Shown here: in pieces, positions 43,589 through 53,924 of the stretch | Layout: each line of letters starts with the position of its first letter | Numbering within the stretch: the stretch's first letter is position 1 | Source of the DNA: Desulfitobacterium dehalogenans ATCC 51507 | Lineage (GTDB): Bacteria; Bacillota; Desulfitobacteriia; Desulfitobacteriales; Desulfitobacteriaceae | Reading direction: 5' to 3' | NCBI RefSeq assembly: GCF_000243155.2 | Contig: NC_018017.1 | Span: 2,046,001 to 2,110,000, forward strand | Length of the DNA stretch: 64,000 nucleotides | Program-made: the position numbers and the translations under genes | The notes under the pieces: generated by a model | What the model saw: only the letters and a program-made list of their open reading frames with translations | Database searches by the model: none | What the model was told of the DNA's origin: nothing

Positions 43589-43630
43589 TAATGGCATCTG
43601 CGGGATGAGAGCAGATGCCATTACTATTTC
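43589..43630 (+). terminator. Terminator-like hairpin after the SDR gene
   Basis: 13-bp stem TAATGGCATCTGC / GCAGATGCCATTA, then CTATTTCC. T-run is weak. The rest of the gap up to 43838 shows nothing I can name. Confidence 0.65.
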
Positions 43631-43838
43631 CTCCCCCCGGTTAAAGAGGACTTGTTAAAGCATGCCGAACGGAATATACGGTTCTAAAATATTTAATCAG
43701 AAAGACACTCAACATGCCGTGAGTACTATGGAACTGGGAACAATGGCTTTTTCATTTGGAAAAAAATCTTAAGTTAAAAGGAATATGAAAATCTGATACA
43801 ATAGTGGAGAAGTGTAAGGATTGATAGGAGAGATACAC

Positions 43839-44585
43839 ATGAACGAAATCCTCACCCAACTCAAAAACAGAAAATCAGTAAGAATTTTCGAAGACAGAGC
43901 CATCGATTGCGAGATAAAGGAGAAGATCCTTCATGCCGCCTTCGAAGCCCCCACGGCGGGAGGAATGATGCTCTATTCCATCCTGGATATCACGGACCAA
44001 ACTCTCAAGGAAAAATTGGCCTTAACCTGTGATAACCAGCCCTTTATTGCCAAGGCTCCTTTGGTGCTCGTCTTCCTTGCCGATTATCAGAGATGGTATG
44101 ATGCCTATTGTTATGCGGAGTGTAACCCGCGACAACCTGGGGAGGGAGATATTCTCCTGGCCTGTGCCGATGCCCTTATTGCTGCCCAAAATACTGCGGT
44201 GGCCGCCGAGTCCCTGGGGGTGGGGTCTTGTTATATTGGTGATATTATTGAAAACTATGAGATCGTTCGCGAATTATTGGAACTTCCGGATTATGTACTG
44301 CCTGCGGCTATGCTGGTCTATGGTTATCCTACAGAATCTCAGAAGAATAGGAAAAAGCCGGCCCGCTTTGATGAGCAATTTTTAGTTTTTGAAAATAAAT
44401 ACCGTAGGCTCAGCCTGGAAGAACACGAAGAAATGCACCGCACACGCAATGAAAAGTCCGGGCTGAGCAAGGAGAATATCTATGAAAGCATTAAGGCCAA
44501 TTGCAACCGCAAATACATGTCGGAGTTCGCACTGGAGATGAATCGCTCGGCGGCAGAGTATCTGAAGAATTTCAGACCGGAATAA
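43839..44585 (+). CDS. Nitroreductase-family flavoprotein
   Basis: A 248-residue FMN protein: start LKNRKSVRIFEDR (phosphate-binding Arg), ILHAAFEAPTAGGMML near residue 31 and the late ESLGVGSCYIGDI near 128. The C-terminal tail beyond about 190 is helical and rich in charged residues, an addition to the minimal fold. Substrate unknown. ATG 43839 follows ATAGGAGAG. Confidence 0.85.
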   Translation: MNEILTQLKNRKSVRIFEDRAIDCEIKEKILHAAFEAPTAGGMMLYSILDITDQTLKEKLALTCDNQPFIAKAPLVLVFLADYQRWYDAYCYAECNPRQPGEGDILLACADALIAAQNTAVAAESLGVGSCYIGDIIENYEIVRELLELPDYVLPAAMLVYGYPTESQKNRKKPARFDEQFLVFENKYRRLSLEEHEEMHRTRNEKSGLSKENIYESIKANCNRKYMSEFALEMNRSAAEYLKNFRPE

Positions 44586-44665
44586 TGTTGAAATAGTGTC
44601 GAAAGGGATTAAGATCCCTGGTATAGGCTTGATTCAACCATAAGGTAGAATAGAGAAGAGGATAT

Positions 44666-44712
44666 AAGAACCGTTTACAAGTTCCAGGACTGTAGACGGT
44701 TCTTCTCTGTGA
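44666..44712 (+). terminator. Possible terminator before the pot operon
   Basis: Imperfect stem AAGAACCGT-TTACA / TGTA-GACGGTTCTT, followed by CTCTG rather than a T-run. Confidence 0.45.
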
Positions 44713-44756
44713 GAATGAAATTTGTAGATATATTTTTATTTTTTCTTAAAGAATTA

Positions 44757-44784
44757 TTGACGTTATTCTGTTAAAATGTAAAAT
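44757..44784 (+). promoter_or_regulatory. Promoter of the potABCD operon
   Basis: TTGACG, about 16 bases, TAAAAT, followed by a 65-base leader to the ATG. No known riboswitch pattern in the leader. Confidence 0.5.
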
Positions 44785-44850
44785 AGACATTGTTATGTTT
44801 TTAATTACTGCCGGTTTTCGACAACTGGCTTTGGTTTAAGGAGGTCAGGG

Positions 44851-45897
44851 ATGAGCGAAGAAATCATCAGGCTTGTCAACGTGACAAAAGAGTATGACGG
44901 TGTACAAGTCCTGGATAATATAAATCTCTATATATTGCGTAATGAATTTATAACCCTTCTTGGACCGAGCGGTTGCGGAAAAACAACGACCCTCCGAATC
45001 ATTGGAGGGTTTGAAAATGTTACCGGTGGGGACATCCTCTTTGAAGGTAAGAAGATCAATGATTTTCCTCCTTATAAGAGAAAAGTCAATACGGTTTTTC
45101 AACAATATGCTTTGTTTCCGCATATGAATGTTTTTGAGAATATTGCCTTTGGTCTACGGATAAAGAAAATAGACAATAAGGCTATTTACACGAAGGTGCT
45201 TCAGGTTATGGAACTGATGAACCTTAAGGGCTTTGAAAAAAGGAATATCGATTCCCTAAGCGGGGGACAACGTCAGAGGGTGGCTATTGCCAGAGCTATC
45301 GTCAATGAACCTGAGGTTCTCTTATTAGATGAGCCCTTGGCTGCTCTGGATTTAAAATTAAGGAAAGAAATGCAGATGGAGCTGAAGCGAATCCAGCAGC
45401 GTTTGGGAATTACCTTTATCTTTGTCACTCATGATCAGGAAGAGGCCTTAACCATGTCCGATACCATCGTAGTGATGAATGAGGGGAGAATTCAGCAAAT
45501 TGGCACTCCCATCGATATCTATAATGAACCCAAGAATGTTTTTGTGGCTGATTTTATCGGAGAAAGCAATATTCTGGGTGGGGTCATGCTTCAGGACTAC
45601 CTGGTTCATTTCCACGGTCGTCAGTTTGAATGTCTGGATAAGGGCTTTGGACCTAACGAAGCGGTGGATGTAGTGATTCGTCCTGAAGACCTGAAGCTGG
45701 TACCGGTGGAGGAAGGTATGATCATAGGTGAGGTCCAGTCCGTGGTCTTTAAGGGTGTTCATTACGAAATGATGATTCAGAGCAACGAGTATAGCTGGAT
45801 GGTACACAGCACTCAAATGGAAGAAGTGGGAAATGGGGTCGGGCTCAAGATCCTTCCCAATGATATTCACATTATGAAGAAGGTGAGAGGGGATTGA
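44851..45897 (+). CDS. potA: Spermidine/putrescine ABC transporter ATPase
   Basis: A 348-residue importer ATPase: Walker [10 protein letters not shown] near residue 36, Q-loop [16 protein letters not shown], signature LSGGQ near 134, Walker [12 protein letters not shown] near 154, and a C-terminal TOBE/MOP-type domain from about 240. PotA drives uptake of polyamines with PotBC. AAGGAGGTC precedes the ATG. First of four overlapping genes, which guarantees co-expression. Confidence 0.93.
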   Translation: MSEEIIRLVNVTKEYDGVQVLDNINLYILRNEFITLLGPSGCGKTTTLRIIGGFENVTGGDILFEGKKINDFPPYKRKVNTVFQQYALFPHMNVFENIAFGLRIKKIDNKAIYTKVLQVMELMNLKGFEKRNIDSLSGGQRQRVAIARAIVNEPEVLLLDEPLAALDLKLRKEMQMELKRIQQRLGITFIFVTHDQEEALTMSDTIVVMNEGRIQQIGTPIDIYNEPKNVFVADFIGESNILGGVMLQDYLVHFHGRQFECLDKGFGPNEAVDVVIRPEDLKLVPVEEGMIIGEVQSVVFKGVHYEMMIQSNEYSWMVHSTQMEEVGNGVGLKILPNDIHIMKKVRGD

Positions 45898-46718
45898 AAA
45901 AAAAATTATTGACCGCTCCCTATCTGTTGTGGATGCTGATCTTCACCATTGTTCCTCTGATTTTGGTGGTTTATTTCAGTATGTTTAAAACCGGTCCGGA
46001 TGGGATTCAGTTTACTACTGAACATATAGAAAGGGTCTTTGAACCCATCTATCTCAAAGTCATTTTGCGTTCGATTTGGCTTGCTGTAATCAGTACTCTT
46101 TTTTGTTTACTGCTGGGTTATCCTATGGCCATGATTCTGGCATCCAAAGTGCTAAAGAAGAGGGACTTTTTAATTGTTCTTTTTGTTTTGCCCATGTGGA
46201 TGAACTTTCTGGCCCGAACCTACGCCTGGATGACTCTTTTAGAAAATAACGGTATCATCAATCAGATTCTGGCGGCTTTGAGTTTGCCGGCTTTAAATAT
46301 TCTCTATACAGATAAAGCTGTGATCTTGGGCATGGTCTATAATTTTCTTCCCTTTATGGTGTTGCCTATCTATTCTGTTTTGCAAAAAATTGACCGCTCT
46401 CTGATCGAGGCAGCAGAGGATTTAGGGGCTACCCCTTATAAAACTTTCTTTAAAGTGACTTTTCCGTTAAGCTTATCAGGTGTGGCTTCCGGTATTATTA
46501 TGGTCTTTATGCCTGCCGTGACTACCTTTGTCATATCCAGGCTGTTAGGCGGAGGTCAGTATATGTTGATTGGCAATCTGATCGAACAGCAATTCCTGAC
46601 TACCGGTGACTGGGGCTTCGGCTCATCGTTATCCCTGATTCTCATGATCTTCCTGCTCCTGACCATGGGTATCATGTCCAAGACGGACAAAGATCAGGAA
46701 GGGGGTAGGTTCTGGTGA
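45894..46718 (+). CDS. potB: Spermidine/putrescine ABC transporter permease PotB
   Basis: A 274-residue permease with six helices and the coupling-loop motif [20 protein letters not shown] near residue 177. TTG start overlapping the potA stop by four bases. Confidence 0.9.
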   Translation: MKKKLLTAPYLLWMLIFTIVPLILVVYFSMFKTGPDGIQFTTEHIERVFEPIYLKVILRSIWLAVISTLFCLLLGYPMAMILASKVLKKRDFLIVLFVLPMWMNFLARTYAWMTLLENNGIINQILAALSLPALNILYTDKAVILGMVYNFLPFMVLPIYSVLQKIDRSLIEAAEDLGATPYKTFFKVTFPLSLSGVASGIIMVFMPAVTTFVISRLLGGGQYMLIGNLIEQQFLTTGDWGFGSSLSLILMIFLLLTMGIMSKTDKDQEGGRFW

Positions 46719-47506
46719 AGTCTTTCTTGATGAAAAGCTATACCTTTCTGATTTTCTTCTTTCTTTATGCCCCTATACTGATCCTGATGATTTTTTCCTT
46801 TAACGATTCTAAGTCCCGGGGGAACTGGGATGGATTTACTTTAAAGTGGTATATAGAGCTTTTTCGGGACAGCCAGATAGCTTCCGCTCTGTATTACACC
46901 TTAGTGATAGCTATTCTTGCCTCCTTGATCGCTACGATCATCGGCACTTTAGCAGCCATTGGCATTAATAATATGCATGGACTTCCCAAAGTCATGACTT
47001 TGAATGTAACCTATCTGCCTATGCTCAGCCCGGATATTGTTATGGGAATATCCTTGATGCTGCTCTTCATTTTTATTAAATTTAAATTGGGCTTTATGAC
47101 CATGCTCTTTGCCCATATCACCTTTAATTTGCCTTTTGTTATTTTTTCGGTGCTGCCGAAACTGCGACAGTTAAATGATGATACTTACGATGCGGCCTTG
47201 GATTTGGGGGCCACTCCTTTGGAAGCCTATAAAAAGGTCATCCTGCCTCAGATCTCGCCGGGTATCGTCACAGGCTTTCTGCTGGCCTTTACCATGTCCA
47301 TCGATGATTTCGTGGTGAGCTTTTTCACTACGGGGTCCGGGGTATCCAATCTGGCCATTACCATTTATTCTATGGCTCGTCGGGGAATTAATCCCAAGAT
47401 TAATGCTTTGCTTACGTTGATGTTTATTTTTATTATGGTAACCTTGGTCTTTGTGAACTATCGGATGGCCAAGGATAAAGGAAATGAAAAGAGGGATATG
47501 TATTGA
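46715..47506 (+). CDS. potC: Spermidine/putrescine ABC transporter permease PotC
   Basis: A 263-residue permease with six helices, the NDSKSRGNWDGFTLKWY segment after helix 1 and coupling loop DAALDLGATPLEAYKKV near residue 157. GTG start overlapping potB by four bases. Confidence 0.9.
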   Translation: MKSFLMKSYTFLIFFFLYAPILILMIFSFNDSKSRGNWDGFTLKWYIELFRDSQIASALYYTLVIAILASLIATIIGTLAAIGINNMHGLPKVMTLNVTYLPMLSPDIVMGISLMLLFIFIKFKLGFMTMLFAHITFNLPFVIFSVLPKLRQLNDDTYDAALDLGATPLEAYKKVILPQISPGIVTGFLLAFTMSIDDFVVSFFTTGSGVSNLAITIYSMARRGINPKINALLTLMFIFIMVTLVFVNYRMAKDKGNEKRDMY

Positions 47507-48552
47507 AAAAATCGGTACTAAAAAAAGCAGGGGTGGTCGTGCTCCTGGTCGCTATGCTCTTAGGACTTGCCGGTTGCGGCGGGTCGGATCAGGCTAAGCT
47601 TTATGTCTACAACTGGGGAGACTACATTGATGAATCGGTCCTGGCTGAGTTTGAGAAAGCCAATAATGTGGATGTCATCTACGAACAGTTCGCCACTAAT
47701 GAAGAAATGTATGTTAAGATTAAAGCAGGAACAGCCAAGTATGATGTGGCCATCCCTTCGGATTATATGATTACCAAAATGATCCATGAAGGTTTGCTCC
47801 ATACCATTGATATGAACACTATTCCTAATTACGCTAAAATTGATGATCGCTTTAAGAATCTGGCCTTTGACACCAAGAATGAATACTCGGTTCCTTATAT
47901 GTGGGGCACTGTCGGGATTATTTACAACAAGACCATGGTAGACGGTGTGGTGGACAGCTGGGATATTTTATGGGATAAAAAATACGCCAAGCAGATTCTG
48001 ATGCTGGACAGCCAACGGGATTCCATTGCGGTGGCCTTGAAAAAACTGGGCTACTCTCTGAACAGCAGAGAAGAGAAAGAACTGGATGAAGCCAAAAAAT
48101 TGCTGATTCAGCAGAAGCCTTTGCTGATGGCCTATGTAGGGGACGAAGTGAAGGATAAGATGATCGGCAATGAAGCCGCCATGGCTGTGGTATGGTCAGG
48201 GGATGCGGTCTTTATGAAAGGTGAAAATCCTAATCTGGAATATGTCATTCCCAAAGAAGGTAGCAATATTTGGTACGATTCTATGGTTATTCCCAAAACC
48301 AGTCAGAACAAGGAAATGGCTGAGAAGTTCATCGATTTTATGTGCAGTACGGATGTAGCCTATAAAAACGCTGATTATATCGGTTATTCCACACCTCAAA
48401 AAGAAGTTAGGGGAATGCTTCCCGAGGATCTGACCTCTGATCCAGCCTATTATCCGGCTGAGGGTGCATTAAAAGGTTCGGAAGTTTTTGAAGATCTCTC
48501 CGATGTTTTACCAATTTATGATAGAATATGGACAGAGGTAAAATCACAATAA
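47503..48552 (+). CDS. potD: Spermidine/putrescine-binding lipoprotein PotD
   Basis: A 349-residue substrate-binding protein. Signal peptide with lipobox LAGC (Cys 25), so lipid-anchored outside. The mature part starts LYVYNWGDYIDES, the standard PotD opening, and has VPYMWGTVGIIYNK near residue 128 and SGDAVFM near 233. TTG start overlapping potC. Completes the operon. Confidence 0.92.
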   Translation: MKKSVLKKAGVVVLLVAMLLGLAGCGGSDQAKLYVYNWGDYIDESVLAEFEKANNVDVIYEQFATNEEMYVKIKAGTAKYDVAIPSDYMITKMIHEGLLHTIDMNTIPNYAKIDDRFKNLAFDTKNEYSVPYMWGTVGIIYNKTMVDGVVDSWDILWDKKYAKQILMLDSQRDSIAVALKKLGYSLNSREEKELDEAKKLLIQQKPLLMAYVGDEVKDKMIGNEAAMAVVWSGDAVFMKGENPNLEYVIPKEGSNIWYDSMVIPKTSQNKEMAEKFIDFMCSTDVAYKNADYIGYSTPQKEVRGMLPEDLTSDPAYYPAEGALKGSEVFEDLSDVLPIYDRIWTEVKSQ

Positions 48553-48559
48553 AGGAAAC

Positions 48560-48595
48560 TTGCTTCAGAGGAGCTTTACTTCTCTGAAGTTTAGT
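48560..48595 (+). terminator. Hairpin after potD
   Basis: Stem CTTCAGAG / CTCTGAAG followed by TTTAGTT. Weak T-run. Confidence 0.5.
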
Positions 48596-48615
48596 TGACT
48601 TATCCAGGGACTTAG

Positions 48616-48654
48616 CGCCACTTATCTCCCACTGAAGTGAGAGAATTAGTGGCG
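48616..48654. repeat. 39-bp hairpin, possible IS200/IS605-type end or REP-like unit
   Basis: Outer stem CGCCACT / AGTGGCG encloses a second stem TCTC-C-CACT / AGTG-A-GAGA capped by TGAA. Interrupted long hairpins of this kind are typical of single-strand transposon ends and REP units, but no transposase is nearby. Confidence 0.5.
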
Positions 48655-48694
48655 GTTAGTCATCGGGAAATAAAGCGAAAAGCTTGAGGTTTTT

Positions 48695-48943
48695 ATGGTT
48701 AGATATTTAAGGGTAAAAAAATTCCGTAAAAAGAAAAATGCTCAACCTGAGGTTGAACAACCCAAACTCATGATGGATATCATTGAAGAAGAGTACCCGG
48801 AAAAGTATGACACCTTAAAAGAAAAAATTTCACAGCTTGGTCGTATGTTTACTCAAGAAGAATGGCTGACCATCCTGATGAGATCAAGGGCGGAGCATGA
48901 GCGCTTTTTGCCTAAAAAGACAAATCGGGAATCTAAGGATTAG
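48695..48943 (+). CDS. Small charged protein, unknown
   Basis: An 82-residue hydrophilic protein with a basic N-terminus (RVKKFRKKKN), then a helical segment with EEYPEKYDTLKEKI and FTQEEWLTILMRSRAEHERF. No family recognised. Ribosome site is weak (TTGAGG), so the start is less sure. Lies alone between the pot operon and a convergent diguanylate cyclase gene. Confidence 0.6.
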   Translation: MVRYLRVKKFRKKKNAQPEVEQPKLMMDIIEEEYPEKYDTLKEKISQLGRMFTQEEWLTILMRSRAEHERFLPKKTNRESKD

Positions 48944-48963
48944 CCGGAATATAAGGTCTATCT

Positions 48964-48992
48964 TAAAGGACACCTATCCAGGTGTCCTTTTT
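48964..48992. terminator. Bidirectional terminator
   Basis: Stem AAAGGACACCT / AGGTGTCCTTT around ATCC followed by TTG, between convergent genes. Confidence 0.85.
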
Positions 48993-48993
48993 G

Positions 48994-50067
48994 TTAGGTG
49001 TGAACTTTATTGCGGCCTGTTCTTTTAGCTGCGTACAAGGCATTATCCGCTTTTTCGACGATTTTTCCGATATCCTTTAGGGTATCAGGATAGGTAGCTA
49101 GGCCGATTGAAACCGTAATATTGATTGTTTTACCATTGGATAATTGAAAAGGGTGAATTTCTACATTATGCCGAATGTGTTCAGCTATATGCTGAGCCTG
49201 GGCATTGGGGCAATCAAGTAACAGAACAGAAAATTCCTCACCCCCATTACGAAAAATTTCATCAAATTCCCGACAACTATTCTTGAGGATTTTTCCTAAC
49301 TCTTTGAGAACATAATCCCCCTCTTTGTGTCCGTAAGTATCATTGACCTTTTTGAAGAAGTCAAGGTCCAGCATAAGGAGGGAGAGATGTTCTTCTTTTT
49401 GTAGGGCATTATTAATAGCATTATTGAGAAGAAGGTCAAATTGCCTTACATTATTAAGGTCAGTAAGAAAGTCTTTGGTGGACTCCTTTTGTAGTCGCCG
49501 ATACATTTTATTAGCGGTATTGCTGTAATACAGATACCAGTATGTAATTGCGGAGACAAGAGCATGAGAACACCAATAGATAAGCATGATTTTCAAAAAA
49601 TCGGATTTATCTTTGAGCAGATAGGTAAGGGTAATGGATGAAGCGAATAAGACAAAGAATGTGGAATAGGCCCATTTTTGCCAAGTCTTAAAGGCAGCCC
49701 GGGTTATTAACCAACACCCAACGGTATTAATGAGAGCAGTTACCACGCCAAGAAGAGCTGCTGTATTAAACCCAAAGAACATCAAGCGAAACAAAGCAAT
49801 CATAATCCCCGTAATATATACAGTAAGGGCACTACCAAAAACTGCAGACATAATAATAGGGATATTGCGAAAATCGATGATGGTGTTTGCGTCAACAGGC
49901 ATAGTAAACAGCATAAGTATAATCCCAAGAGCTCCAGACAAAAAACCAAAAAACATCTTAATCGAGAAGGAATTGTTCTCTTCCAGACTGTAGTTTTTAA
50001 GTAACTGAGTGATTAAGCTGATAAAAGTAATGAGGATGGTCATATTGATAAACAAATCTTTTAACAA
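48994..50067 (-). CDS. Membrane diguanylate cyclase (5TM-5TMR_LYT and GGDEF domains)
   Basis: A 357-residue enzyme making c-di-GMP from two GTP. Residues about 1-185 hold five or six membrane helices of the LytS-like 5TM sensor type. A GGDEF domain follows with DLDFFKKVNDTYGHKEGD near 235 and the active-site form GGEEF near 275. The allosteric I-site RXXD (REFD) lies five residues before it, so product inhibition is expected. It starts with TTG at 50067; the fifth base block upstream has AAGGGG. The signal sensed is unknown. Confidence 0.85.
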   Translation of the reverse strand: MLKDLFINMTILITFISLITQLLKNYSLEENNSFSIKMFFGFLSGALGIILMLFTMPVDANTIIDFRNIPIIMSAVFGSALTVYITGIMIALFRLMFFGFNTAALLGVVTALINTVGCWLITRAAFKTWQKWAYSTFFVLFASSITLTYLLKDKSDFLKIMLIYWCSHALVSAITYWYLYYSNTANKMYRRLQKESTKDFLTDLNNVRQFDLLLNNAINNALQKEEHLSLLMLDLDFFKKVNDTYGHKEGDYVLKELGKILKNSCREFDEIFRNGGEEFSVLLLDCPNAQAQHIAEHIRHNVEIHPFQLSNGKTINITVSIGLATYPDTLKDIGKIVEKADNALYAAKRTGRNKVHT

Positions 50068-50283
50068 AGAATCTTCTACCCCTTGCTAATGAGTTATAAT
50101 GGTAAAGGCGGTGAGGCAAAGTCAATAAATAGTTTTAGGTTTTATGTAAATGTTATTTGATTATTAATTGCGTCAAATTATTATACATTGAATCAATAGC
50201 ATCAACAATATATCTGTGACTTTTTTCATGACGGTGATTATAATTGCAGTGGAGGAATTTCCAGAGGGAGTGGAGGAGAGAAT

Positions 50284-50646
50284 ATGAATTTATTGGGTAA
50301 TATTATTTGGTTAGTATTCGGTGGGATACTTGCGGCAATCGCATGGTTTTTGGCGGGCTTAATTTTGTGCATTACGATCATCGGAATTCCATTTGGTCTC
50401 CAATGCTTTAAGATAGCTCAGTTTGTCTTATTGCCTTTCGGCAAAGACATAGAATTAGGACATTTCGGTGTGGGCGGATTGTTGCTGAATATTCTTTGGA
50501 TACTCTTTCTTGGCTGGGAATTGGCCGTAAGTCATTTGGTGATCGGTCTGGTATTCTGTCTCACCATCCTAGGGATTCCGTTTGGAATTCAGCATTTTAA
50601 ATTTGCACAGCTTGCCTTTATACCCTTTGGGGCTAAGATTCGTTAA
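50284..50646 (+). CDS. YccF family inner membrane protein
   Basis: A 120-residue protein built from two similar halves, each with IIGIPFG / ILGIPFG followed by Q-C/H-F-K, and GNIIWLVFGG at the start, as in YccF. Four predicted helices. Function unknown. GTGGAGGAG precedes the ATG. Confidence 0.85.
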   Translation: MNLLGNIIWLVFGGILAAIAWFLAGLILCITIIGIPFGLQCFKIAQFVLLPFGKDIELGHFGVGGLLLNILWILFLGWELAVSHLVIGLVFCLTILGIPFGIQHFKFAQLAFIPFGAKIR

Positions 50647-50715
50647 GGTGCCACAAAAATCAAAATAAGGTGTTCATGCCGTGGAATGAGCATGGGTTAG
50701 AAAGAGGGTGGGGCT

Positions 50716-50904
50716 TTGGAGTACAGTCTTGAAGAACGTGAGGAAGTATGCAGTGTGGCTAGCAAACTCGTTATACTAAAAATATATCGATACCCACCAT
50801 CCGATCCTAATACAGCGGGGGAGATTGCGGACTTTCATTGCAATCACAGCAGTGATCGCTGTGAGTCCCGTTGTACCTATCGGATGCTTATGAATGATTA
50901 TTAG
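50716..50904 (+). CDS. Small cysteine-containing protein, unknown
   Basis: A 62-residue protein with TTG start after AGAGGGTGGGG. It has Cys at about 12, 42, 48 and 52 (HCNHSSDRCESRCTYR), possibly a small metal site. Family not recognised. It ends directly before the aldo/keto reductase gene and may share its transcript. Confidence 0.5.
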   Translation: MEYSLEEREEVCSVASKLVILKIYRYPPSDPNTAGEIADFHCNHSSDRCESRCTYRMLMNDY

Positions 50905-50940
50905 GTGCCTTTAAAAAACATCAACAAAGGTGGAACTACA

Positions 50941-52047
50941 GTGAAAAAGCTAGGATTTGGAATGATGCGTCTACCACTAACTGCTCAGGAGAATCCCCAG
51001 AGTATCGATCAAGAACAAGTGAATGCCATGGTGGACTATTTTCTGGAAAGGGGGTTTACCTATTTTGACACTGCCTATCGTTACCATCAGGGAATAAGTG
51101 AAATCGCAGTAAGAAAAGCTCTTGTGGAACGCTATCCAAGGAATTCGTTCACCATCACAGATAAAATGCCGGTTTTTTTGGTCGTTGGGAAGGAAGATTA
51201 TCAGAGGATATTTGACGAGCAATTGGCTCGATGCGGAGTTCGTTATTTCGATTATTATTTGCTCCATGCCCTGGACGCCGGCAGGTATGCTGCAACAGTG
51301 GAACACGGCGGTTTTGAATTTATGCAGAGATTAAAGGCAGAGGGTAAGGTGAAGTCTATTGGATTCTCTTATCATGACAAGGCGGAACTGCTGGATCGGA
51401 TATTAACTGAGCATCAGGAGATGGAGTATGTGCAGCTTCAAATTAACTACATAGATTGGGAGGACGAAGGGATCGAATCCCGTAAGTGCTATGAAGTCGC
51501 TAAAAAGCATAATAAACCTGTCATCGTGATGGAGCCTATAAAAGGAGGGGCGTTGGCAACTGTACCTGAAGAAGGTGAGAAACTCTTTAAGGGCTATCAT
51601 CCTAATCAAAGCATTGCATCCTGGGCAGTCCGCTTCGCGGCCTCTTTGGATAATGTTTTCATGGTACTCAGCGGTATGAGCACCATTGAACAGCTTAAGG
51701 ATAATACAGGCTATATGCAGAATTTCATTCCCTTAAATGCGGAAGAACAGAAGCTTATCCAAAAGGCCATAGATAGTATTAACAGCGGCATAGCTATTCC
51801 CTGTACCGCATGTGAGTACTGCGTGGAAGGCTGTCCAAAGAAAATACCTATACCGAAATTTTTTTCTTTGTATAATAACCAGAAGCAGCATGGTTTGTCT
51901 ACCCAGAGGACTTATTATGGGAATTTAACCAAGGACTTGGGCAAAGCTTCGGATTGCATCGATTGTAAGCAATGCGAGCGGCATTGTCCACAGCATATAG
52001 CGATTGTAAAAGAATTGAAAGAAGTCTCCAGGGTCTTTGATGTATAA
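50941..52047 (+). CDS. Aldo/keto reductase with C-terminal 4Fe-4S domain
   Basis: A 368-residue protein of the COG1453 type. The AKR barrel starts [10 protein letters not shown] and has the catalytic Tyr in [10 protein letters not shown] near residue 47 and the Lys in TITDKMP near 75. The C-terminus carries two Cys clusters, [19 protein letters not shown] near 288 and [13 protein letters not shown] near 340, so electrons may come from ferredoxin. GTG 50941 follows AAAGGTGG; GTG 50905 is the longer alternative and directly abuts the previous stop. Confidence 0.85.
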   Translation: MKKLGFGMMRLPLTAQENPQSIDQEQVNAMVDYFLERGFTYFDTAYRYHQGISEIAVRKALVERYPRNSFTITDKMPVFLVVGKEDYQRIFDEQLARCGVRYFDYYLLHALDAGRYAATVEHGGFEFMQRLKAEGKVKSIGFSYHDKAELLDRILTEHQEMEYVQLQINYIDWEDEGIESRKCYEVAKKHNKPVIVMEPIKGGALATVPEEGEKLFKGYHPNQSIASWAVRFAASLDNVFMVLSGMSTIEQLKDNTGYMQNFIPLNAEEQKLIQKAIDSINSGIAIPCTACEYCVEGCPKKIPIPKFFSLYNNQKQHGLSTQRTYYGNLTKDLGKASDCIDCKQCERHCPQHIAIVKELKEVSRVFDV

Positions 52048-52166
52048 TAGGCTGTTGTCGATGACGAGAACCCATAAGTGCACTTGGGAAGAAAGGGATT
52101 ATCATAGCTTTAGAGACCGGCGAATATGAATAAATGCATGCTTTGTTATCCATAGGGGGAGCAGAT

Positions 52167-52895
52167 ATGGATCATTCCTCAAGAGGGTGTAGATTCCCAA
52201 GAAAGTTCAATTATCGGAGAACCTTAATTATAGGAATTGGCCTCTGTACGTTATTACTCTTTTTCTCTGGCTGCAGCAAGAAACTCTCCCCGGAGATAAA
52301 GGACCTGGAGCCTAAGCTTTATTTACAGGTACCCACTATAGATTGTCCTCTGGACAAAGACCGGGATGGGATCAATGATCTAAAGGATATCGTGGCGGGA
52401 GGAAAAGAAGAGGTGCGGAAAAGACCTCGTTATCGAGATGCCTATTATGCCGAAGGATTTCCCCCGGAGAACGAGGGAGTATGCACGGATGTCATCTGGA
52501 GAGCGTTACGCAATGCGGGATACGATCTTAAAGCCATGGTTGATGAAGATATCCGTCAGAATATCTCCCTGTATCCACGGGTTGATGGGGAACGGGATCC
52601 CAATATAGATTTTCGTCGAGTACAGAACCTAAGAATTTTTTTCCAACGGCACGGTCAGGAGTTAACTACGGAGATCATCCCTAATGATGTGGATAATTTA
52701 TCCCAATGGCAGCCCGGAGATATTGTCACCTTCGCTCTGCCTCATGAACACATAGCCATTATCTCGGATCGCCGCCGACCTGATGGTGTTCCCTTTATCC
52801 TTCATAATGGAGGCCCCGTGGCTTCCGAAGAGGATCGCTTGCTTTCTTGGAAAAGCCCTATTACAGGGCACTATCGGTTTCCTAAGTTTGAATGA
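52167..52895 (+). CDS. DUF1287 lipoprotein, NlpC/P60-like fold
   Basis: A 242-residue exported protein. Signal peptide with lipobox FSGC near residue 36. The mature domain is DUF1287: Cys in GVCTDVIWRALRNAGYDLK near 108 and His in FALPHEHIAIISDRR near 195 form the likely Cys-His pair of the papain-like fold. Role probably in cell-wall turnover. ATG 52167 has GGGGGAG upstream; a GTG-free longer frame from 52134 is less likely. Confidence 0.78.
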   Translation: MDHSSRGCRFPRKFNYRRTLIIGIGLCTLLLFFSGCSKKLSPEIKDLEPKLYLQVPTIDCPLDKDRDGINDLKDIVAGGKEEVRKRPRYRDAYYAEGFPPENEGVCTDVIWRALRNAGYDLKAMVDEDIRQNISLYPRVDGERDPNIDFRRVQNLRIFFQRHGQELTTEIIPNDVDNLSQWQPGDIVTFALPHEHIAIISDRRRPDGVPFILHNGGPVASEEDRLLSWKSPITGHYRFPKFE

Positions 52896-52974
52896 AACTT
52901 TTTTGAAGATATAAGGAAGAGTTTACACTTTAATTGTAAATAATAGTAAGAAAGATAGTGATGGAGGTCCTAAT

Positions 52975-53838
52975 ATGTCAGTAGAAGAAGTTCATATCTC
53001 CATGATCCAACAAATGAAGAGACGGATCTCCGTCAGAACGTATCAAGAAGAACTTTTAGATCCTGAATTGAGAGAAAAGATTAATTTAGCTTTTAGGGAT
53101 AATCTGGGCCCCTTTGGAGGAACGGTAAGGTTCGAACTCATTGAAAGAGAACTCGCTCAAAAAGATGCTAATGTAAAATTGGGGACCTATGGAGTAATTA
53201 AAGGTGCTTCTTCGTTTATTGTGGCCGTAATCCAAGAAGGATCACGGGACTTAGAGGATTTCGGGTATGTCCTCGAGAAATTCATCCTTTATGCTACCTC
53301 CTTAGGTCTTGGCACTTGTTGGCTGGGAGGGACGTATACAAAAAGCGAATTTAGTAAGGCCATTGGATTGAAAGGGCAGGAGATTATGCCGTGCATAACT
53401 CCTATTGGATACCCAAGTCAGAAGCGTAGCTTGCTGGAGTCTGCTATGAGGTTAGCTGCCGGTTCCAAGAATCGCAAACCCTGGAAGGATCTCTTCTTTA
53501 ACCAGGATTTTGAACAGCCCTTAACAGAGTTAGAGGCAGATAACTATGCTACACCATTGGAGATGGTTCGGATTGCCCCATCGGCTTCCAATAAACAACC
53601 CTGGCGAATTGTTATGGATCATGGAAAGTTTCATTTCTATCTTCAGTATGCAAAAGATTATGGCAAAAGGTTAGGATTTGATATTCAGCGAGTAGATATG
53701 GGTATTGCTATGTGCCATTTTGAGTTGGCGGTCAAAGAACTGGGATTGTCAGGTAAATGGCAGATCGTTAAGCCAAGTGCGGAGGCAGAGAAAATCACTA
53801 TTCCACCGAATACGAAGTATATTGTAAGCTGGGGATAG
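52975..53838 (+). CDS. Nitroreductase-family protein, longer form
   Basis: A 287-residue protein of the putative TM nitroreductase kind: RRISVRTYQEELLDPEL at the start, GLGTCWLGGTYTKSEF near 110, and a second half with the flavin-pocket motif IAPSASNKQPWRIV near 200. Cofactor FMN; substrate unknown. TGGAGG precedes the ATG. Confidence 0.8.
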   Translation: MSVEEVHISMIQQMKRRISVRTYQEELLDPELREKINLAFRDNLGPFGGTVRFELIERELAQKDANVKLGTYGVIKGASSFIVAVIQEGSRDLEDFGYVLEKFILYATSLGLGTCWLGGTYTKSEFSKAIGLKGQEIMPCITPIGYPSQKRSLLESAMRLAAGSKNRKPWKDLFFNQDFEQPLTELEADNYATPLEMVRIAPSASNKQPWRIVMDHGKFHFYLQYAKDYGKRLGFDIQRVDMGIAMCHFELAVKELGLSGKWQIVKPSAEAEKITIPPNTKYIVSWG

Positions 53839-53924
53839 ACTATCTTCCGACATTGAATGTAAACAGAGAGCACCTTATTGAAGGAGATGTCAATAAGGTG
53901 CCTTGCTTTATGCAAATAGTATTA

